Shown here: positions 33,682 to 43,287 of the stretch, piece after piece
Layout of the letters: every line of letters begins with the position of its first letter
Position numbering within the stretch: position 1 is the first letter of the stretch
Source of the DNA: Bin5 sp965218625
GTDB lineage: Bacteria; Chloroflexota; Anaerolineae; Caldilineales; Caldilineaceae
Direction of reading: 5' to 3'
DNA: 64,000 bases
NCBI GenBank assembly: GCA_965218625.1
Contig: CBDCLG010000015.1
Coordinates: 124,001 to 188,000, forward strand
Position numbers and translations under genes: made by a program
Notes under the pieces: model-generated
Seen by the model: the letters and a program-made list of their open reading frames with translations, nothing else
What the model was told of the DNA's origin: nothing
Database searches by the model: none

Positions 33682-34710
33682 TCAGCCAGACGGCGGGTGG
33701 GGATCGCTCGGATTTTCCTGTGTCGAGGTCGAATCCTCGTAAACAGCAAGTTCGGCGAAACCATAGGCGCGGGAGACGATGTAGAGCGGGCGAGACTTGA
33801 CGTCATCGTAGATACGCGCCAGGTATTCGCCGAAGATGCCAAGAAAGATCAGCTGAATCCCCCCCAGGAAGAGGACGGCAACCAGAGTCGACGCCTGGCC
33901 GAAGAATGCGTTGTTGCCTGAAAGACGCGTAATCACCGTAACGACGATGCCCAGCAGGCTGAGCAGCGCCAGGAAGAAGCCGAAGTAGGTGCTGAGCCGA
34001 AGAGGGATGTAGCTGAAACTGGTTATTGCATCCAGTGTCAGGCGCAGCATCTTGCTGAGCGGATACTTGGTGTCGCCGGCAAAGCGCTCGGACCGCTGGT
34101 ACTCAATGCCAATCTGGCGGAAGCCGACCCAACTGCTGAGGCCGCGCATAAAGCGATGTTTCTCGCGCAATCGGCGCATCGCCAAAACGACCTGGCGATC
34201 CATCAGGCGAAATTCGCCCGCATTCACCGGGATCTCCACATCTGTGATGCGTTGCAGGAGCCGGTAAAAGGCGCTGGCCGTCCACAGCTTAAAGCGGGAC
34301 TCGCCGCGCCTGCCAGCGCGCACCGCATAGACGACCTGGTATCCCTCGCGCCACTTGGCGAGCATCTCTTCGATCAGCTCGGGCGGGTCCTGCAGGTCGG
34401 CGTCGATGACCACCACCGCGTCTCCCTGCGCGAAGTCCATGCCTGCCGTGATGGCGAGCTGCTGGCCGAAATTGCGAGAAAAGTCTATCACTTTGACGCG
34501 TGCGTCCCGTTCGCGCAGTTCAAGCAGCATCGACAAAGAGGTGTCGCGGCTGCCGTCGTTGACGCAGACCAACTCCCACGGCTCGCCGATGCCATCCAGG
34601 ACAGCTGCCATGCGCCGCTGGAGTTCGGGGATCACCGCCTCCTCATTGAAGATCGGCACGATGACGGAAATAACCGGGCGCCGGTCCGCACAGCGTGTTT
34701 CGGAATTCAT
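33682..34710 (-). CDS. Family 2 glycosyltransferase with C-terminal membrane helices
   Basis: A 342-residue protein; ATG 34710 (MNSETRCADRR) lies behind GAGGAAG. An in-frame start further upstream (34839) would add a low-quality N-terminus. The GT-A domain shows SVIVPIFNEEAVIPELQ, VCVNDGSRDTSLSML, a DxD-type VVVIDADLQDPPELI and MDRQVVLAM. Two membrane helices follow at about 240-270 and 280-305, ending GIFGEYLARIYDDVKSRPLY. This layout is typical of bacterial DPM1/GtrB-like enzymes that load a sugar onto polyprenyl phosphate for envelope glycans. Confidence 0.88.
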   Translation of the reverse strand: MNSETRCADRRPVISVIVPIFNEEAVIPELQRRMAAVLDGIGEPWELVCVNDGSRDTSLSMLLELRERDARVKVIDFSRNFGQQLAITAGMDFAQGDAVVVIDADLQDPPELIEEMLAKWREGYQVVYAVRAGRRGESRFKLWTASAFYRLLQRITDVEIPVNAGEFRLMDRQVVLAMRRLREKHRFMRGLSSWVGFRQIGIEYQRSERFAGDTKYPLSKMLRLTLDAITSFSYIPLRLSTYFGFFLALLSLLGIVVTVITRLSGNNAFFGQASTLVAVLFLGGIQLIFLGIFGEYLARIYDDVKSRPLYIVSRAYGFAELAVYEDSTSTQENPSDPHPPSG

Positions 34711-35060
34711 GCCCCGTTCTTCCTCGTCCAGCCCGCTGCCGCCTCGGTCCGCTCTGCGGCGCCCGGCATGGCTCCGGCCAGGTCGGGCCGGGTGTGGAAA
34801 CGGTTCTGCGGGTAATCCTGCGTTCGCCTCATACAGCAATCGTACTGAAAACTGTATGGGAGGTCAAGAGAAGGCGGGAATGGCCGCCGCGGCGGTTGCG
34901 TGATCGGTGAAAATCGGATACGCTTTGCGCGTCGGAACAGATTATCATTGCTCAGTTGCCCACCCCTTATTCGAAGCGAGCATGGGCAAGAGAGTAGGAT
35001 AGAGGGACCCTCTGGCCTCCCATCTTTTCCCCATCGCCCAGGAGAAACGGAGTACCTTTC

Positions 35061-36095
35061 ATGCCGGTAATGCAACCGATGCCCCTTGCTGATTACACGA
35101 GCCGCATCTTTCAGGCTGCGGGCACGCCCAAAATGACAGCCGACCTCGTCGGGCAATCGCTGGTATCGGCGAACCTGGCCGGTCACGACTCCCACGGCGT
35201 GATTCGCATCATGCAGTATCTGCGCCAGATCGACGCGGACGAAATCCGTCCGCTGGCGAGGCCGGAGGTCGAGCGCGAGACGGCTGTCATGGCGCTGCTC
35301 AACGGGCATCGTTGCTTCGGACAGCTGGCGGCCAAGACAGCAATCGAAACAGGCATCGGCAAGGCGCGGGGGGACGCTGTGGCGGCGATTGGGCTGAAGC
35401 ACTCCGGCCATGTCGGGCGGCTCGGCGAGTGGGTGGAGTTGGCAGCCGAGGAGGGTTTGATCGCGCTGGCCTACGCCAACGGCGGGCGTTCCGGCGGCCT
35501 GGTCGCACCCTTCGGCGGCGCCGAAAGACGCATGGGCACCAATCCCGTGGCGGCTGCCATCCCTATGCAGGACCGTCCGTCGCTGCTGCTCGATTTTGCC
35601 ACCAGCGCGGTGGCGGAAGGCAAAGTGCGGGTGGCCATGAACGGCGGCAAATCGATCGCCGAAGGCCTTGTGTTGGATAAGCACGGCCAGCCCACCCGGA
35701 ACCCTGCGGACCTCTACGATGACGGAATGCTTTTGCCCGCCGCCGGACACAAGGGCTACAGCCTCGCTCTCCTGACCGATCTTCTGGGAGGTGTACTGAC
35801 GGGGGCGGGCGGGCCGACCCTGCCGGGCACGATCCTGGGCAACGGCGTGTTGTTTGTGCTGCTGAACATCGGAGCCTTCCGTCCACTGGCCGAATTCTTC
35901 GCCGACGGCACGGTCATGGCCGACCGCATCAAGTCAACCCGACCGGCGCCGGGCTTTGATGAGGTACTTCTGCCGGGTGAGCCGGAGGCGCGTTCGGCAC
36001 AGACCAGGCAGGAAAGCGGAATTCCGCTGGACGATACCACGTGGGAGCAGATTGTCGAAGCGGCAGAGAATCTGGGCGTCACGGGCATCGCCTGA
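35061..36095 (+). CDS. Ldh-family (malate/lactate/ureidoglycolate) dehydrogenase
   Basis: A 344-residue NAD(P)-dependent oxidoreductase of the Ldh_2 (MdcH/YlbC/AllD) family. The catalytic His lies in AGHDSHGVIRIMQYL. RRMGTNPVAAAIP and LLLDFATSAVAEGKVRVAMN bind substrate and cofactor, and LPAAGHKGYSLALLTDLLGG is the C-terminal signature. Members oxidise 2-hydroxy acids such as malate, L-lactate or ureidoglycolate; which one here is unknown. The next plus-strand gene (TIM barrel) starts 111 bases on. Confidence 0.88.
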   Translation: MPVMQPMPLADYTSRIFQAAGTPKMTADLVGQSLVSANLAGHDSHGVIRIMQYLRQIDADEIRPLARPEVERETAVMALLNGHRCFGQLAAKTAIETGIGKARGDAVAAIGLKHSGHVGRLGEWVELAAEEGLIALAYANGGRSGGLVAPFGGAERRMGTNPVAAAIPMQDRPSLLLDFATSAVAEGKVRVAMNGGKSIAEGLVLDKHGQPTRNPADLYDDGMLLPAAGHKGYSLALLTDLLGGVLTGAGGPTLPGTILGNGVLFVLLNIGAFRPLAEFFADGTVMADRIKSTRPAPGFDEVLLPGEPEARSAQTRQESGIPLDDTTWEQIVEAAENLGVTGIA

Positions 36096-36206
36096 GCGTG
36101 TACCGACCCCCGTTTCCGCTCTGAACCGCCGGTCATAGGGCGCCTTGCCCACCGCCGGGCCGGCAGATTGCCATGGTCCACCCCGCTAGCCAACCGGAGA
36201 ACGCCC

Positions 36207-37070
36207 ATGTCACGGATTTCTACTTCTTCCTGGAGTCTGCACAGGACGCTTGGTTCCCCGCCGCTCTTCGGGCCGGGCCAGCCCTTCCCGGCAACTGTTT
36301 CGGGCGACGGTGTCATCGCCTTGCTTGAACTACCGGCCGCGCTTGCCCGGGCAAAAATCGACGCCTTGGAGATCGTACACTTTCACTTTCCCACGGCTGA
36401 CACGAGCTACCTTGACGAGTTGAAGAGCGCAATTGGGCAGGCGGGCATCGAGCTGTTCAGCGTCCTGATCGACGCCGGAGACGTTGCCGACCCCGACGAC
36501 GCGGCGCGGGCCGAGGAGATATCCTGGATTCGTTCCTGGCTGGACGTGGCCGCCCGCCTGGGGGCGACGCACGCGCGCGTGGTGGCAGGCTGCCGGCCCG
36601 TGGAACGAACGCGCTCAGCGGACGGCGCTTCTTTGCTCGATCATCCGGTTATCAAGCGCAGTGCGCGCAGCCTGCGCGAACTGGCCGATTACGCGGCCTC
36701 GATCGGCGTGCAGGTGATTACGGAGAACTTTCGCGAGACGACCAGCCGGGCCGACCAGGTGCTGGCCATCCTGGAGCTGTGCGAAGGGCGTGTCGGCCTG
36801 TGCGCCGATTTTGGCAATTACAGCGGCGCCGACCGTTATGACGAGTTGGCCGCGATCTTTCCCAGGGCCGATTCGGCGCATGTGAAGGCGCTCTACGACG
36901 GAGGCGGCAACCCGGATGAGGACGAGTTCCGCCACTCGCTGGGGATGTTGGCGGAGGCGGGGTTCGATGGGCCGATGTCGCTCATTTTCGACACGGCGCT
37001 GCACGGGAACAGTTCCGAGTGGGAAAATCTGGCGAAGATGAAAGAGGTGGCCGCGCCGTTCTGCGCCTGA
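36207..37070 (+). CDS. Sugar phosphate isomerase/epimerase family TIM-barrel protein
   Basis: A 287-residue AP-endonuclease-2-like TIM barrel. ATG 36207 is chosen because CGGAGAA lies seven to nine bases upstream; an in-frame ATG at 36168 lacks one. Likely metal ligands lie in IEIVHFHFP-type strand ends, VITENFRETTSR (Glu), LCADFGNY (Asp) and SAHVKALYDG (His). Such proteins isomerise or epimerise sugars or sugar acids. It may act with the preceding dehydrogenase, but no further pathway gene is adjacent. A strong bidirectional hairpin follows the gene. Confidence 0.78.
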   Translation: MSRISTSSWSLHRTLGSPPLFGPGQPFPATVSGDGVIALLELPAALARAKIDALEIVHFHFPTADTSYLDELKSAIGQAGIELFSVLIDAGDVADPDDAARAEEISWIRSWLDVAARLGATHARVVAGCRPVERTRSADGASLLDHPVIKRSARSLRELADYAASIGVQVITENFRETTSRADQVLAILELCEGRVGLCADFGNYSGADRYDELAAIFPRADSAHVKALYDGGGNPDEDEFRHSLGMLAEAGFDGPMSLIFDTALHGNSSEWENLAKMKEVAAPFCA

Positions 37071-37197
37071 CGACGGCGCAGTGCGGGGCGGGGGCGACTC
37101 CGGGTCTATCGGGACGGACGGTCTCCAATTGACTGCAGGCGTTTGCAGCTGCCGTCCGGTTCAGGGCTGCTTGCCAGGAAAGAGAACGGCGGACGCA

Positions 37198-37227
37198 AAA
37201 CAGTCCATCGATTGAGATGGACTGTTT
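37198..37227. terminator. Bidirectional terminator between convergent genes
   Basis: A perfect 12-bp stem (37198-37209 AAACAGTCCATC with 37216-37227) and a 6-base loop, with A-rich and T-rich flanks on the proper sides. It lies between the TIM-barrel gene (plus) and the OsmC gene (minus) and suits termination in both directions. Confidence 0.75.
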
Positions 37228-37270
37228 CTATACCTGTCGGTTGTGCTGCTAAAATGGGTGGCGCGCCCTG

Positions 37271-37693
37271 TCAACCGACCAGGGCGGCATCGAGTACGAT
37301 CTCGTTGACGGCGGCCAGCGCCTTCGAGACGGGGCAGCCGTCCTTGGCCTGGGCGGCGTACTCGGCGAACTTGTCGGCCGAGAGGCCGGGAACTTCCGCT
37401 CGGCAGGTCAACTCGATCTTGCTGATTGCCGGTCCGTCGGTCAGGTGGACGGCGGCGGTTGTGTTGACGCTGGTGGGCGTGAAGCCGTCGCCGCTCATCA
37501 GGGCCGATATAAACATCGAGTAGCAGCCGGCGTGGGCCGCGCCGATCAGCTCTTCCGGGTTGGTGCCGTCGCCGGACTCGAAACGTGAGGCGAAACTGAA
37601 AGGCCCTTCGTAGTGACCGCTGCCCAGTTTCATGGAGCCGGAGCCTTCGTTGAGTGTGCCATTCCAAGTGGCGGAGGCGTTACGCACTGACAT
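37271..37693 (-). CDS. OsmC-family peroxiredoxin-like protein
   Basis: A 140-residue OsmC/Ohr-fold protein; ATG 37693 sits behind AGGAGA, while the frame upstream of it looks non-coding. The two redox cysteines are in LIGAAHAGCYSMFIS and DGCPVSKALAA. GSGHYEGPFSFASRFESGDG is the family N-terminal signature. OsmC proteins reduce organic hydroperoxides, usually with dihydrolipoyl partners, in the cytoplasm. Divergent from the GalU-like gene. Confidence 0.92.
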   Translation of the reverse strand: MSVRNASATWNGTLNEGSGSMKLGSGHYEGPFSFASRFESGDGTNPEELIGAAHAGCYSMFISALMSGDGFTPTSVNTTAAVHLTDGPAISKIELTCRAEVPGLSADKFAEYAAQAKDGCPVSKALAAVNEIVLDAALVG

Positions 37694-37840
37694 GGAGATT
37701 TCTCCTGGTTGTGGACCGGTGGAAGGTTTTTCAGATTGGCGGACTTCGGCCAGAATTCTAGCACAGTCTCCTAAGCAGACCAAGTTTCTGTCGGAAATTG
37801 GCGTCGGTTTTGCGGGGCTTCCGAGCCGGAGAATGTAAAG

Positions 37841-38755
37841 ATGCAAATCACCAAAGCAGTCATCACCTCGGCCAGGCGCACGCAGCGAAATCTGCCCTTG
37901 CAGATGATCATCGACCGGGACGGCATGGAAAAGTCGGTGCTGCGCATCCTTGTCGAAGAGGTGATCGACGCCGGCGTCGACGAGATCTGCGTTATTGTAC
38001 ATCCCGGAGACGAGGCCGCCTATGCCGCCACGGTCGGCGAGCATGCGGGGCGGCTCCAATTCGTGCAGCAGGCTGAGCAGCTCGGCTACGCGCACGCGGT
38101 CTACTGTGCGCGTGATTTTGTCGGCAGCGAACCATTTTTGCACTTGGTTGGAGACCACCTTTACGTTCGAGCGAGCGGCGGGCGATGCGCAGCGGACGTG
38201 GTCGAGATTGCGCGTGCGCATGCGTGCTCCGTTTCTGCCGTGCAGGCGACGCGTGAGACGCTCCTGCCCTACTTTGGCGCGGTGGGCGGGCACCGCCTGG
38301 CCGGCCAAACCGGGCTGTACCAGGTCGAGACGGTGGTCGAGAAGCCCACCCCCACCGAAGCTGAGCAGCGGTTGGTGGCCTCCGGGCTGCGTGCAGGCCA
38401 CTATCTCTGCTTCTTCGGCATCCACGTGCTCACCGCGAAGGTTATGGAAATACTGGACGAGATGCTGTCGCCTTCACCCTCTGGCCAGGACGCGTCCTGG
38501 CCAGAGGACGGGACAGGAGCGGTCCCCAAGCCGGAATCGGGTCTTTCGCTTTCGGCTGCTTTGCATATTCTCGCCCAGCGTGAGCAGTTCCTGGCGCTTG
38601 AGCAGGAGGGTATGCGTCTCGATATCGGCGTCAAGTACGGCCTGCTCACCGCCCAGATCGCGCTGGCTCTAAACGGGCGGGACCGGGACGAGATGCTGAC
38701 CCGGTTGCTTGACCTGTTGATGACCCGTTCGATGCAGGATGGGGAGAGTTTGTAG
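37841..38755 (+). CDS. GalU-like sugar nucleotidyltransferase, degenerate nucleotide loop
   Basis: A 304-residue protein with the overall layout of UTP-glucose-1-phosphate uridylyltransferases: ILVEEVIDAGVDEICVIVHP, QAEQLGYAHAVYCARDFVG, FLHLVGDHLYV (the catalytic Asp strand), ETVVEKPTPTEA and AGHYLCFFGIHVLT. The N-terminal nucleotide-binding loop, normally GxGTR...K, instead reads ITSARRTQRNLPLQM, with no glycines. Activity is therefore uncertain; it may bind sugar without catalysis. Residues about 210-235 are a low-complexity insert. It precedes the GHMP/pyrophosphorylase fusion by 151 bases on the same strand. Confidence 0.75.
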   Translation: MQITKAVITSARRTQRNLPLQMIIDRDGMEKSVLRILVEEVIDAGVDEICVIVHPGDEAAYAATVGEHAGRLQFVQQAEQLGYAHAVYCARDFVGSEPFLHLVGDHLYVRASGGRCAADVVEIARAHACSVSAVQATRETLLPYFGAVGGHRLAGQTGLYQVETVVEKPTPTEAEQRLVASGLRAGHYLCFFGIHVLTAKVMEILDEMLSPSPSGQDASWPEDGTGAVPKPESGLSLSAALHILAQREQFLALEQEGMRLDIGVKYGLLTAQIALALNGRDRDEMLTRLLDLLMTRSMQDGESL

Positions 38756-38906
38756 TCTTCAGTTTCTAGTTCTTAGTTCCTGGTTTTCAGTTTTCGCCTG
38801 ATGATAGGGGCTCTTCGTCCCAGGGCTGAGTCGTTGTGTTCTTCGTTTTCGGCTCTTGGCGGATTCGACATCGGGCGTAGCAGGTAACCGGCAGATTTGA
38901 GGAAAG

Positions 38907-41900
38907 ATGAGCACGCTGGCCGGAATCATCACCGCAGCAGACCAGGATACGCGCAACCGCTCTCTTGAAGGGTTCGCCAATTGCGCTTCAGCGAAGACGT
39001 TGCTGCAAGAGTGCGAGGCGTTGGACCGTCTGCGGCGGGAGAATGACAACTTGTATGAGCGCGTGCGGGCGCTCTTTTTTCTGCACGCCATCCATAGATT
39101 TCACCTCCCGGACAAGCCCGGTTACACGGCCAGAGGCGTGATCCCCTTCGAAGGCTGCGAGGACCTGCTCAACCGTCGGTTCGGGGAGGCGATTGAATGT
39201 TTCCTCAGGCGCCAGGCGCAGGCGGGGCCCAGCCAGGCCCTTTCGAGCGCGCTGGCCGCGGCGTACCGCCAGCTTGGCTTTCAGACGTTGGCCGGCCAGG
39301 TGAGGCGCAGCGTGCGGTCGCTGGCGGGCAATCAGTGGATGTTCCGTGTCGGCCATCCGAGCGACCATCCTCTGCGTGTGGTCTCGGGGTTGCGCCGTCC
39401 TCTCGGCGACGGTCTCTACCCACTCTTGCGCGAAGCGACTCCCGTGCGGATGGACCTTACGCACAGCGGTTGGAGCGACATCTTCTTTCTGGGCATGGAC
39501 TACCCCGAAGGCGCGCGCGTGCTGAACGTCTCGATCGACTTGAGCGTGCATGGCATGGGCCAGGCCGGGGGCGGCGGGCCGCGCCCGCCTGTGGAGGGCT
39601 TTTTTCGCGTTATCGACCGGCCTTTATTGCGGCTGGTCAGCGTTGACCTGGAGGCGAGCGCGGAGATCAGCAGTTTTGCCGAAGTTTTCGACTTTGCCCG
39701 CGACCATCTCGGCCTGCTGAAGGCGGCGCTGATTGCAGCTGGAATCGTGCCGCCTGGCATGGAGGGCGCGTATCAGCCGCTCGCTGATCTGCTGGCCCAA
39801 TTGGTCGGCAACGGGCATGGCATCGAGCTGGTGAGCAAGGTGAACGGGATCCCGAAGGGGTCGCGGTTGGCGGTCTCCACCAGCCTGCTGGCATGCCTCA
39901 TCACGGTCTGCATGCGGGCCACGGGCCAGGTGCGGTCGCTCACGGGCGGCCTCAGCGAAGAGGAGCGCCGGCTGGTGGCGGCGCGGGCGATCCTGGGGGA
40001 GTGGCTGGGCGGCTCCGGCGGCGGCTGGCAGGACTCGGGCGGCATCTGGCCGGGCATGAAGCTGATCCAGGGGGAGCTGAGTGCGGCGGGGGACCCTGAA
40101 TTCGGCGTCAGCAGGGGCCGGCTTCTGCCCAGTCATCATCTATTGGGGCGCGACGAGGTCAGTGAAGCGACGCGGCGGGCGCTTCAGGACAGTCTGGTGC
40201 TGGTGCACGGCGGCATGGCCCAGGACGTGGGGCCGATTCTTGAGATGGTAACCGAAAAATATCTGCTGCGCTCGGAGAGGGAGTGGGCGGGACGCCGGCA
40301 GGCCGTTGGCACGCTGGACGAGATACTGGCGCTGTTGAAGTCGGGGGAAGTGAGGGCGATCGGCGCGGCGACGGAGCGTAATTTCAATGGACCGATTCAG
40401 ACGATTATCCCCTGGGCGGGCAACCTCTATACGGATAGGCTGATCCAGCAGGCGCGGGCGGAGTTCGGCGCTAACTTCTGGGGCTTCTGGATGCTGGGCG
40501 GGATGTCCGGCGGCGGCATGGGTTTCATATTTGATCCGCGGTACAAGGCAGCCGGCATGGCCAGGCTGCAGGAGATTATGCGCGACACAAAGAAGGGCAT
40601 GGAGCGGGCTGTCCCGTTTGCCATGGAACCGGTCGTGTATGACTTTGCGATCAACGAGCGGGGAACCTGGGCCGAACTGCAGGGCGAGGGCGAAGCCCTG
40701 ATGCCGCCGGACTACTACCGGTTGACGGTGCCGGATATATTGCGCCGGGACCGGTGGCAGCTTTCCCCCGGCCAGCGCGCGGAGCTCGACGCCTTCAGCG
40801 CGGACAGCCGCACCGACCCGGCCCTGGTCGACGTCCTTCCGTCTCTCCTCCAGCGCATGTTGCCGCAGAAGCTGGAGACGGGCGCGGACGGGGCTTCGCT
40901 GGCCGCGCTGCTCGAGGAGAACGCGTTTGACCGCGCGCAGCATGAGCAGATCCGCGGCGACCTGCGCAGCGGGCGCATTGGCCTCGCCCAGAACCGGCTG
41001 CCGACGCGCACGCTGATCGAGGAGGTCGACCCTTCAGAGATAGCCGACGCCAGCACAGAGTTGCCGGAGCGGATGCGCGAGGTGGGCGCGGCTGCGCTCA
41101 GGGACGGGGTGGTCGCGGTCGTGACGCTGGCCGGGGGCGCGGGCAGCCGCTGGAGCCAGGGGGCGGGCGTGGTCAAGGCTCTGAACCCGTTCGTGCGGCT
41201 GTCGGGCAGGCACCGCAGCTTCATTGAGATCCACTTGTCCAAGAGCCGCCGCCGCATTCGACTCTGCGGCACGCCCTTGCCCCATGTCTTCACAACCAGC
41301 TATCTCACGCACGGCGCCATCGCCGACGCGCTGCACGAGGCCGACCACTATGGCTATGCGGGACCGCTGCGGCTTTCGCCAGGGCGCAGCATCGGTCTGC
41401 GCATGGTGCCGATGGCGCGGGACCTGAGGTTCGCCTGGGAAGAAACGTCGCGCCAAGTCCTTGATGTGCAGGCGCAGAAGGTGCAGGAGAGCCTGCATGG
41501 CGCGCTGATCGAATGGGCGCGCGCCGAAGGCGAGGGAAGCGACTACGTGGACAACGTGCCCGCCCAGTGCATTCACCCCGTGGGCCACTGGTACGAGTTG
41601 CCGAATCTGCTGCGAAACGGAGTGCTGCATCAGCTCTTGGAAGCGCGTCCGCAACTCCAATATCTGATGATGCACAACATCGACACGGTGGGCGCAGATG
41701 TCGACCCGGCGCTTCTGGGGCTGCACATCAGCGGGCAAAGGACGATGACGGCCGAAGTCATAAACCGGCAGCTGGAGGACCGCGGGGGCGGCTTGGCGCG
41801 GGTCAACGGCAGGCTGCGCCTGATAGAAGGGCTGGCCCTTCCGCGTGAGGAGATCGAGTTCGGACTGACCTATTACAATGCCAACACTTTCTGGATCACA

Positions 41901-42239
41901 ATCGACCGTCTGCTGGCCGTGCTGGGCCTGGACCGCGCCTCCCTCGGGAACGAGGACGCGGTGGCCGGCGCTCTGCGGCGCATGGCGGCGCGCATGCCCA
42001 CCTACGTTACGCTCAAGGAGGTGAAGAAGCGCTGGGGGCGGGGCCAGGAGGACATTTTCCCCGTATGCCAGTTCGAGAAGCTATGGGGGGATATGACGGC
42101 GCTGCCGGAGATGGATTGCGGCTACGCGGTCGTGCCGCGGCGGCGCGGGCAGCAGCTGAAGGAGGTGTCGCAACTGGATGGCTGGCTGCGGGACGGGTCG
42201 GCCGCCTATGTGGAACAGCTATGCGATTGGGCGGAGTAA
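38907..42239 (+). CDS. Fusion of fucokinase-like GHMP domain and UTP-sugar pyrophosphorylase domain
   Basis: A 1110-residue cytoplasmic protein starting at ATG 38907 behind GAGGAAAG. Residues 1-170 are helical and unassigned. At about 180-600 lies a GHMP kinase-like region of the L-fucokinase type: VRMDLTHSGWSDIFFLG, NGIPKGSRLAVSTSLLACL, SGGGWQDSGGIWPGMKLIQ and FWGFWMLGGMSGGGMGFI. Motif 2 is degenerate (GSRLAVSTS instead of GSGLGTSS). At about 690-1110 lies a eukaryotic-like UGPase/UDP-sugar pyrophosphorylase region with VVTLAGGAGSRWSQG ... VVKALNPF, FTTSYLTHGAIADAL, LQYLMMHNIDTVGADVD and TYYNANTFWI. By analogy with bifunctional fucokinase/pyrophosphorylase (FKP) it could phosphorylate a free sugar and then form an NDP-sugar, but with the domains in reverse order. 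Confidence 0.75.
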   Translation: MSTLAGIITAADQDTRNRSLEGFANCASAKTLLQECEALDRLRRENDNLYERVRALFFLHAIHRFHLPDKPGYTARGVIPFEGCEDLLNRRFGEAIECFLRRQAQAGPSQALSSALAAAYRQLGFQTLAGQVRRSVRSLAGNQWMFRVGHPSDHPLRVVSGLRRPLGDGLYPLLREATPVRMDLTHSGWSDIFFLGMDYPEGARVLNVSIDLSVHGMGQAGGGGPRPPVEGFFRVIDRPLLRLVSVDLEASAEISSFAEVFDFARDHLGLLKAALIAAGIVPPGMEGAYQPLADLLAQLVGNGHGIELVSKVNGIPKGSRLAVSTSLLACLITVCMRATGQVRSLTGGLSEEERRLVAARAILGEWLGGSGGGWQDSGGIWPGMKLIQGELSAAGDPEFGVSRGRLLPSHHLLGRDEVSEATRRALQDSLVLVHGGMAQDVGPILEMVTEKYLLRSEREWAGRRQAVGTLDEILALLKSGEVRAIGAATERNFNGPIQTIIPWAGNLYTDRLIQQARAEFGANFWGFWMLGGMSGGGMGFIFDPRYKAAGMARLQEIMRDTKKGMERAVPFAMEPVVYDFAINERGTWAELQGEGEALMPPDYYRLTVPDILRRDRWQLSPGQRAELDAFSADSRTDPALVDVLPSLLQRMLPQKLETGADGASLAALLEENAFDRAQHEQIRGDLRSGRIGLAQNRLPTRTLIEEVDPSEIADASTELPERMREVGAAALRDGVVAVVTLAGGAGSRWSQGAGVVKALNPFVRLSGRHRSFIEIHLSKSRRRIRLCGTPLPHVFTTSYLTHGAIADALHEADHYGYAGPLRLSPGRSIGLRMVPMARDLRFAWEETSRQVLDVQAQKVQESLHGALIEWARAEGEGSDYVDNVPAQCIHPVGHWYELPNLLRNGVLHQLLEARPQLQYLMMHNIDTVGADVDPALLGLHISGQRTMTAEVINRQLEDRGGGLARVNGRLRLIEGLALPREEIEFGLTYYNANTFWITIDRLLAVLGLDRASLGNEDAVAGALRRMAARMPTYVTLKEVKKRWGRGQEDIFPVCQFEKLWGDMTALPEMDCGYAVVPRRRGQQLKEVSQLDGWLRDGSAAYVEQLCDWAE

Positions 42240-42254
42240 CCCGAACGGCCCGCC

Positions 42255-43287
42255 TCAGGCCAGGGCCGGATTGGGCGCGTCGGGCAGGTGCTGGTAGCCG
42301 GGATCCTCTTTCTGCTTTTCGAGGATGGCGCCGATCTCCCGCCAGGAGGCGACAAGGCCGACGGTGCAGGTCGGCAAATCATCCCTAATGGCACGATGCA
42401 GCCTGCCCAGCTTGTAGCAGGGCACAGCCGCGTACATGTGGTGTTCGATGTGAAAGTTCATGTGCCAGTAGAGGAAGCGTTACGAAGGGGTTCAGAAGGA
42501 TCGTCCGCGTACACAGGCGGTAGTCAGGGATGTTGTCCATCAGGCCGACATGCTGGGTATTGTTGCAGAGGAAGAGCAGCCAGCCGCCGTAGAAGGGGGC
42601 CAGGGTAATCAGGACCGGCAGCAGCCAGAGGTCGATGGCCAACAAGTAGCTGAGTGCGAGTGAAACGACGGTCAGCAGAAGATGGCCAACGAGAAGAACA
42701 CGGGCCCAGTTGAAGAGGCGGGCGCGTTTCTCCTTCTCATCGGGCGGAAACAGAAAATTTTCCCATTCGCCCTCCAGCCGGCCGAACGATAGCTGGGCTA
42801 CGCCCTTGATGCGCTGGACAAGGCCCCATGGATTGATCACGGCGGCTTTGTAGAAGCTCTTGCGGTTAATTTCGACCGGAAGAACGACTTCGAGGTCATC
42901 CGGAGGATGGAGCGTGAACTTGTGATGTTCCTGGTGGCTTGTCCAAAAGTGGACATGGTTGGCCCACCCCAGGAAGCTGAAAACCCGCAGAAAGAACTCG
43001 TTGAGGAATTTGGAGCGGAAGACCGAACGGTGACACAGTTCATGGAAGCCGTTCAGCAGAAAGGCGTAACAGGTACCGTGGAGGAAAAGGAGCGGGACCA
43101 GCGCCCACCAGATGCCTGCCTGAACGGCAAGCCAGGCCGCTGTGCCGGTTAACGCCAGCAGACCCAGGTGACCGAGCGTCTGCGCCAGGCCGAGCAGATC
43201 GCTGCGTTGATTCAGCTCGGCCAGGGTCGCGCGATCGATCGGCGATCGGTACCAGTTGATCTTGGATTGCACAGGTCCGTAAGTCAT
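42255..43287 (-). pseudogene. Membrane fatty-acid desaturase family gene, single frameshift
   Basis: From ATG 43287 the frame encodes a desaturase-fold membrane protein with HELCHRS and HQEHHKF boxes and several membrane helices. It runs to RTILLNPFVT and then loses the pattern. One frame over the sequence continues WHMNFHIEHHMYAAVPCYKL, holding the third His box, to a stop at 42255. Removing one A from the minus-strand gtaacg at 42480/42481 restores a 343-residue protein with all three di-iron His boxes. It is either a recent frameshift or a base-call error. Relatives introduce double bonds or hydroxyl/keto groups into lipids or carotenoids. It is convergent with the fusion gene, with a 15-base gap. 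Confidence 0.75.

Noticed and set aside
38756..38906. A promoter or regulatory RNA in the T-rich gap before the kinase/pyrophosphorylase fusion
   Set aside because: TTCTAGTTCTTAGTT-type repeats are present, but no convincing -35/-10 pair or conserved fold.
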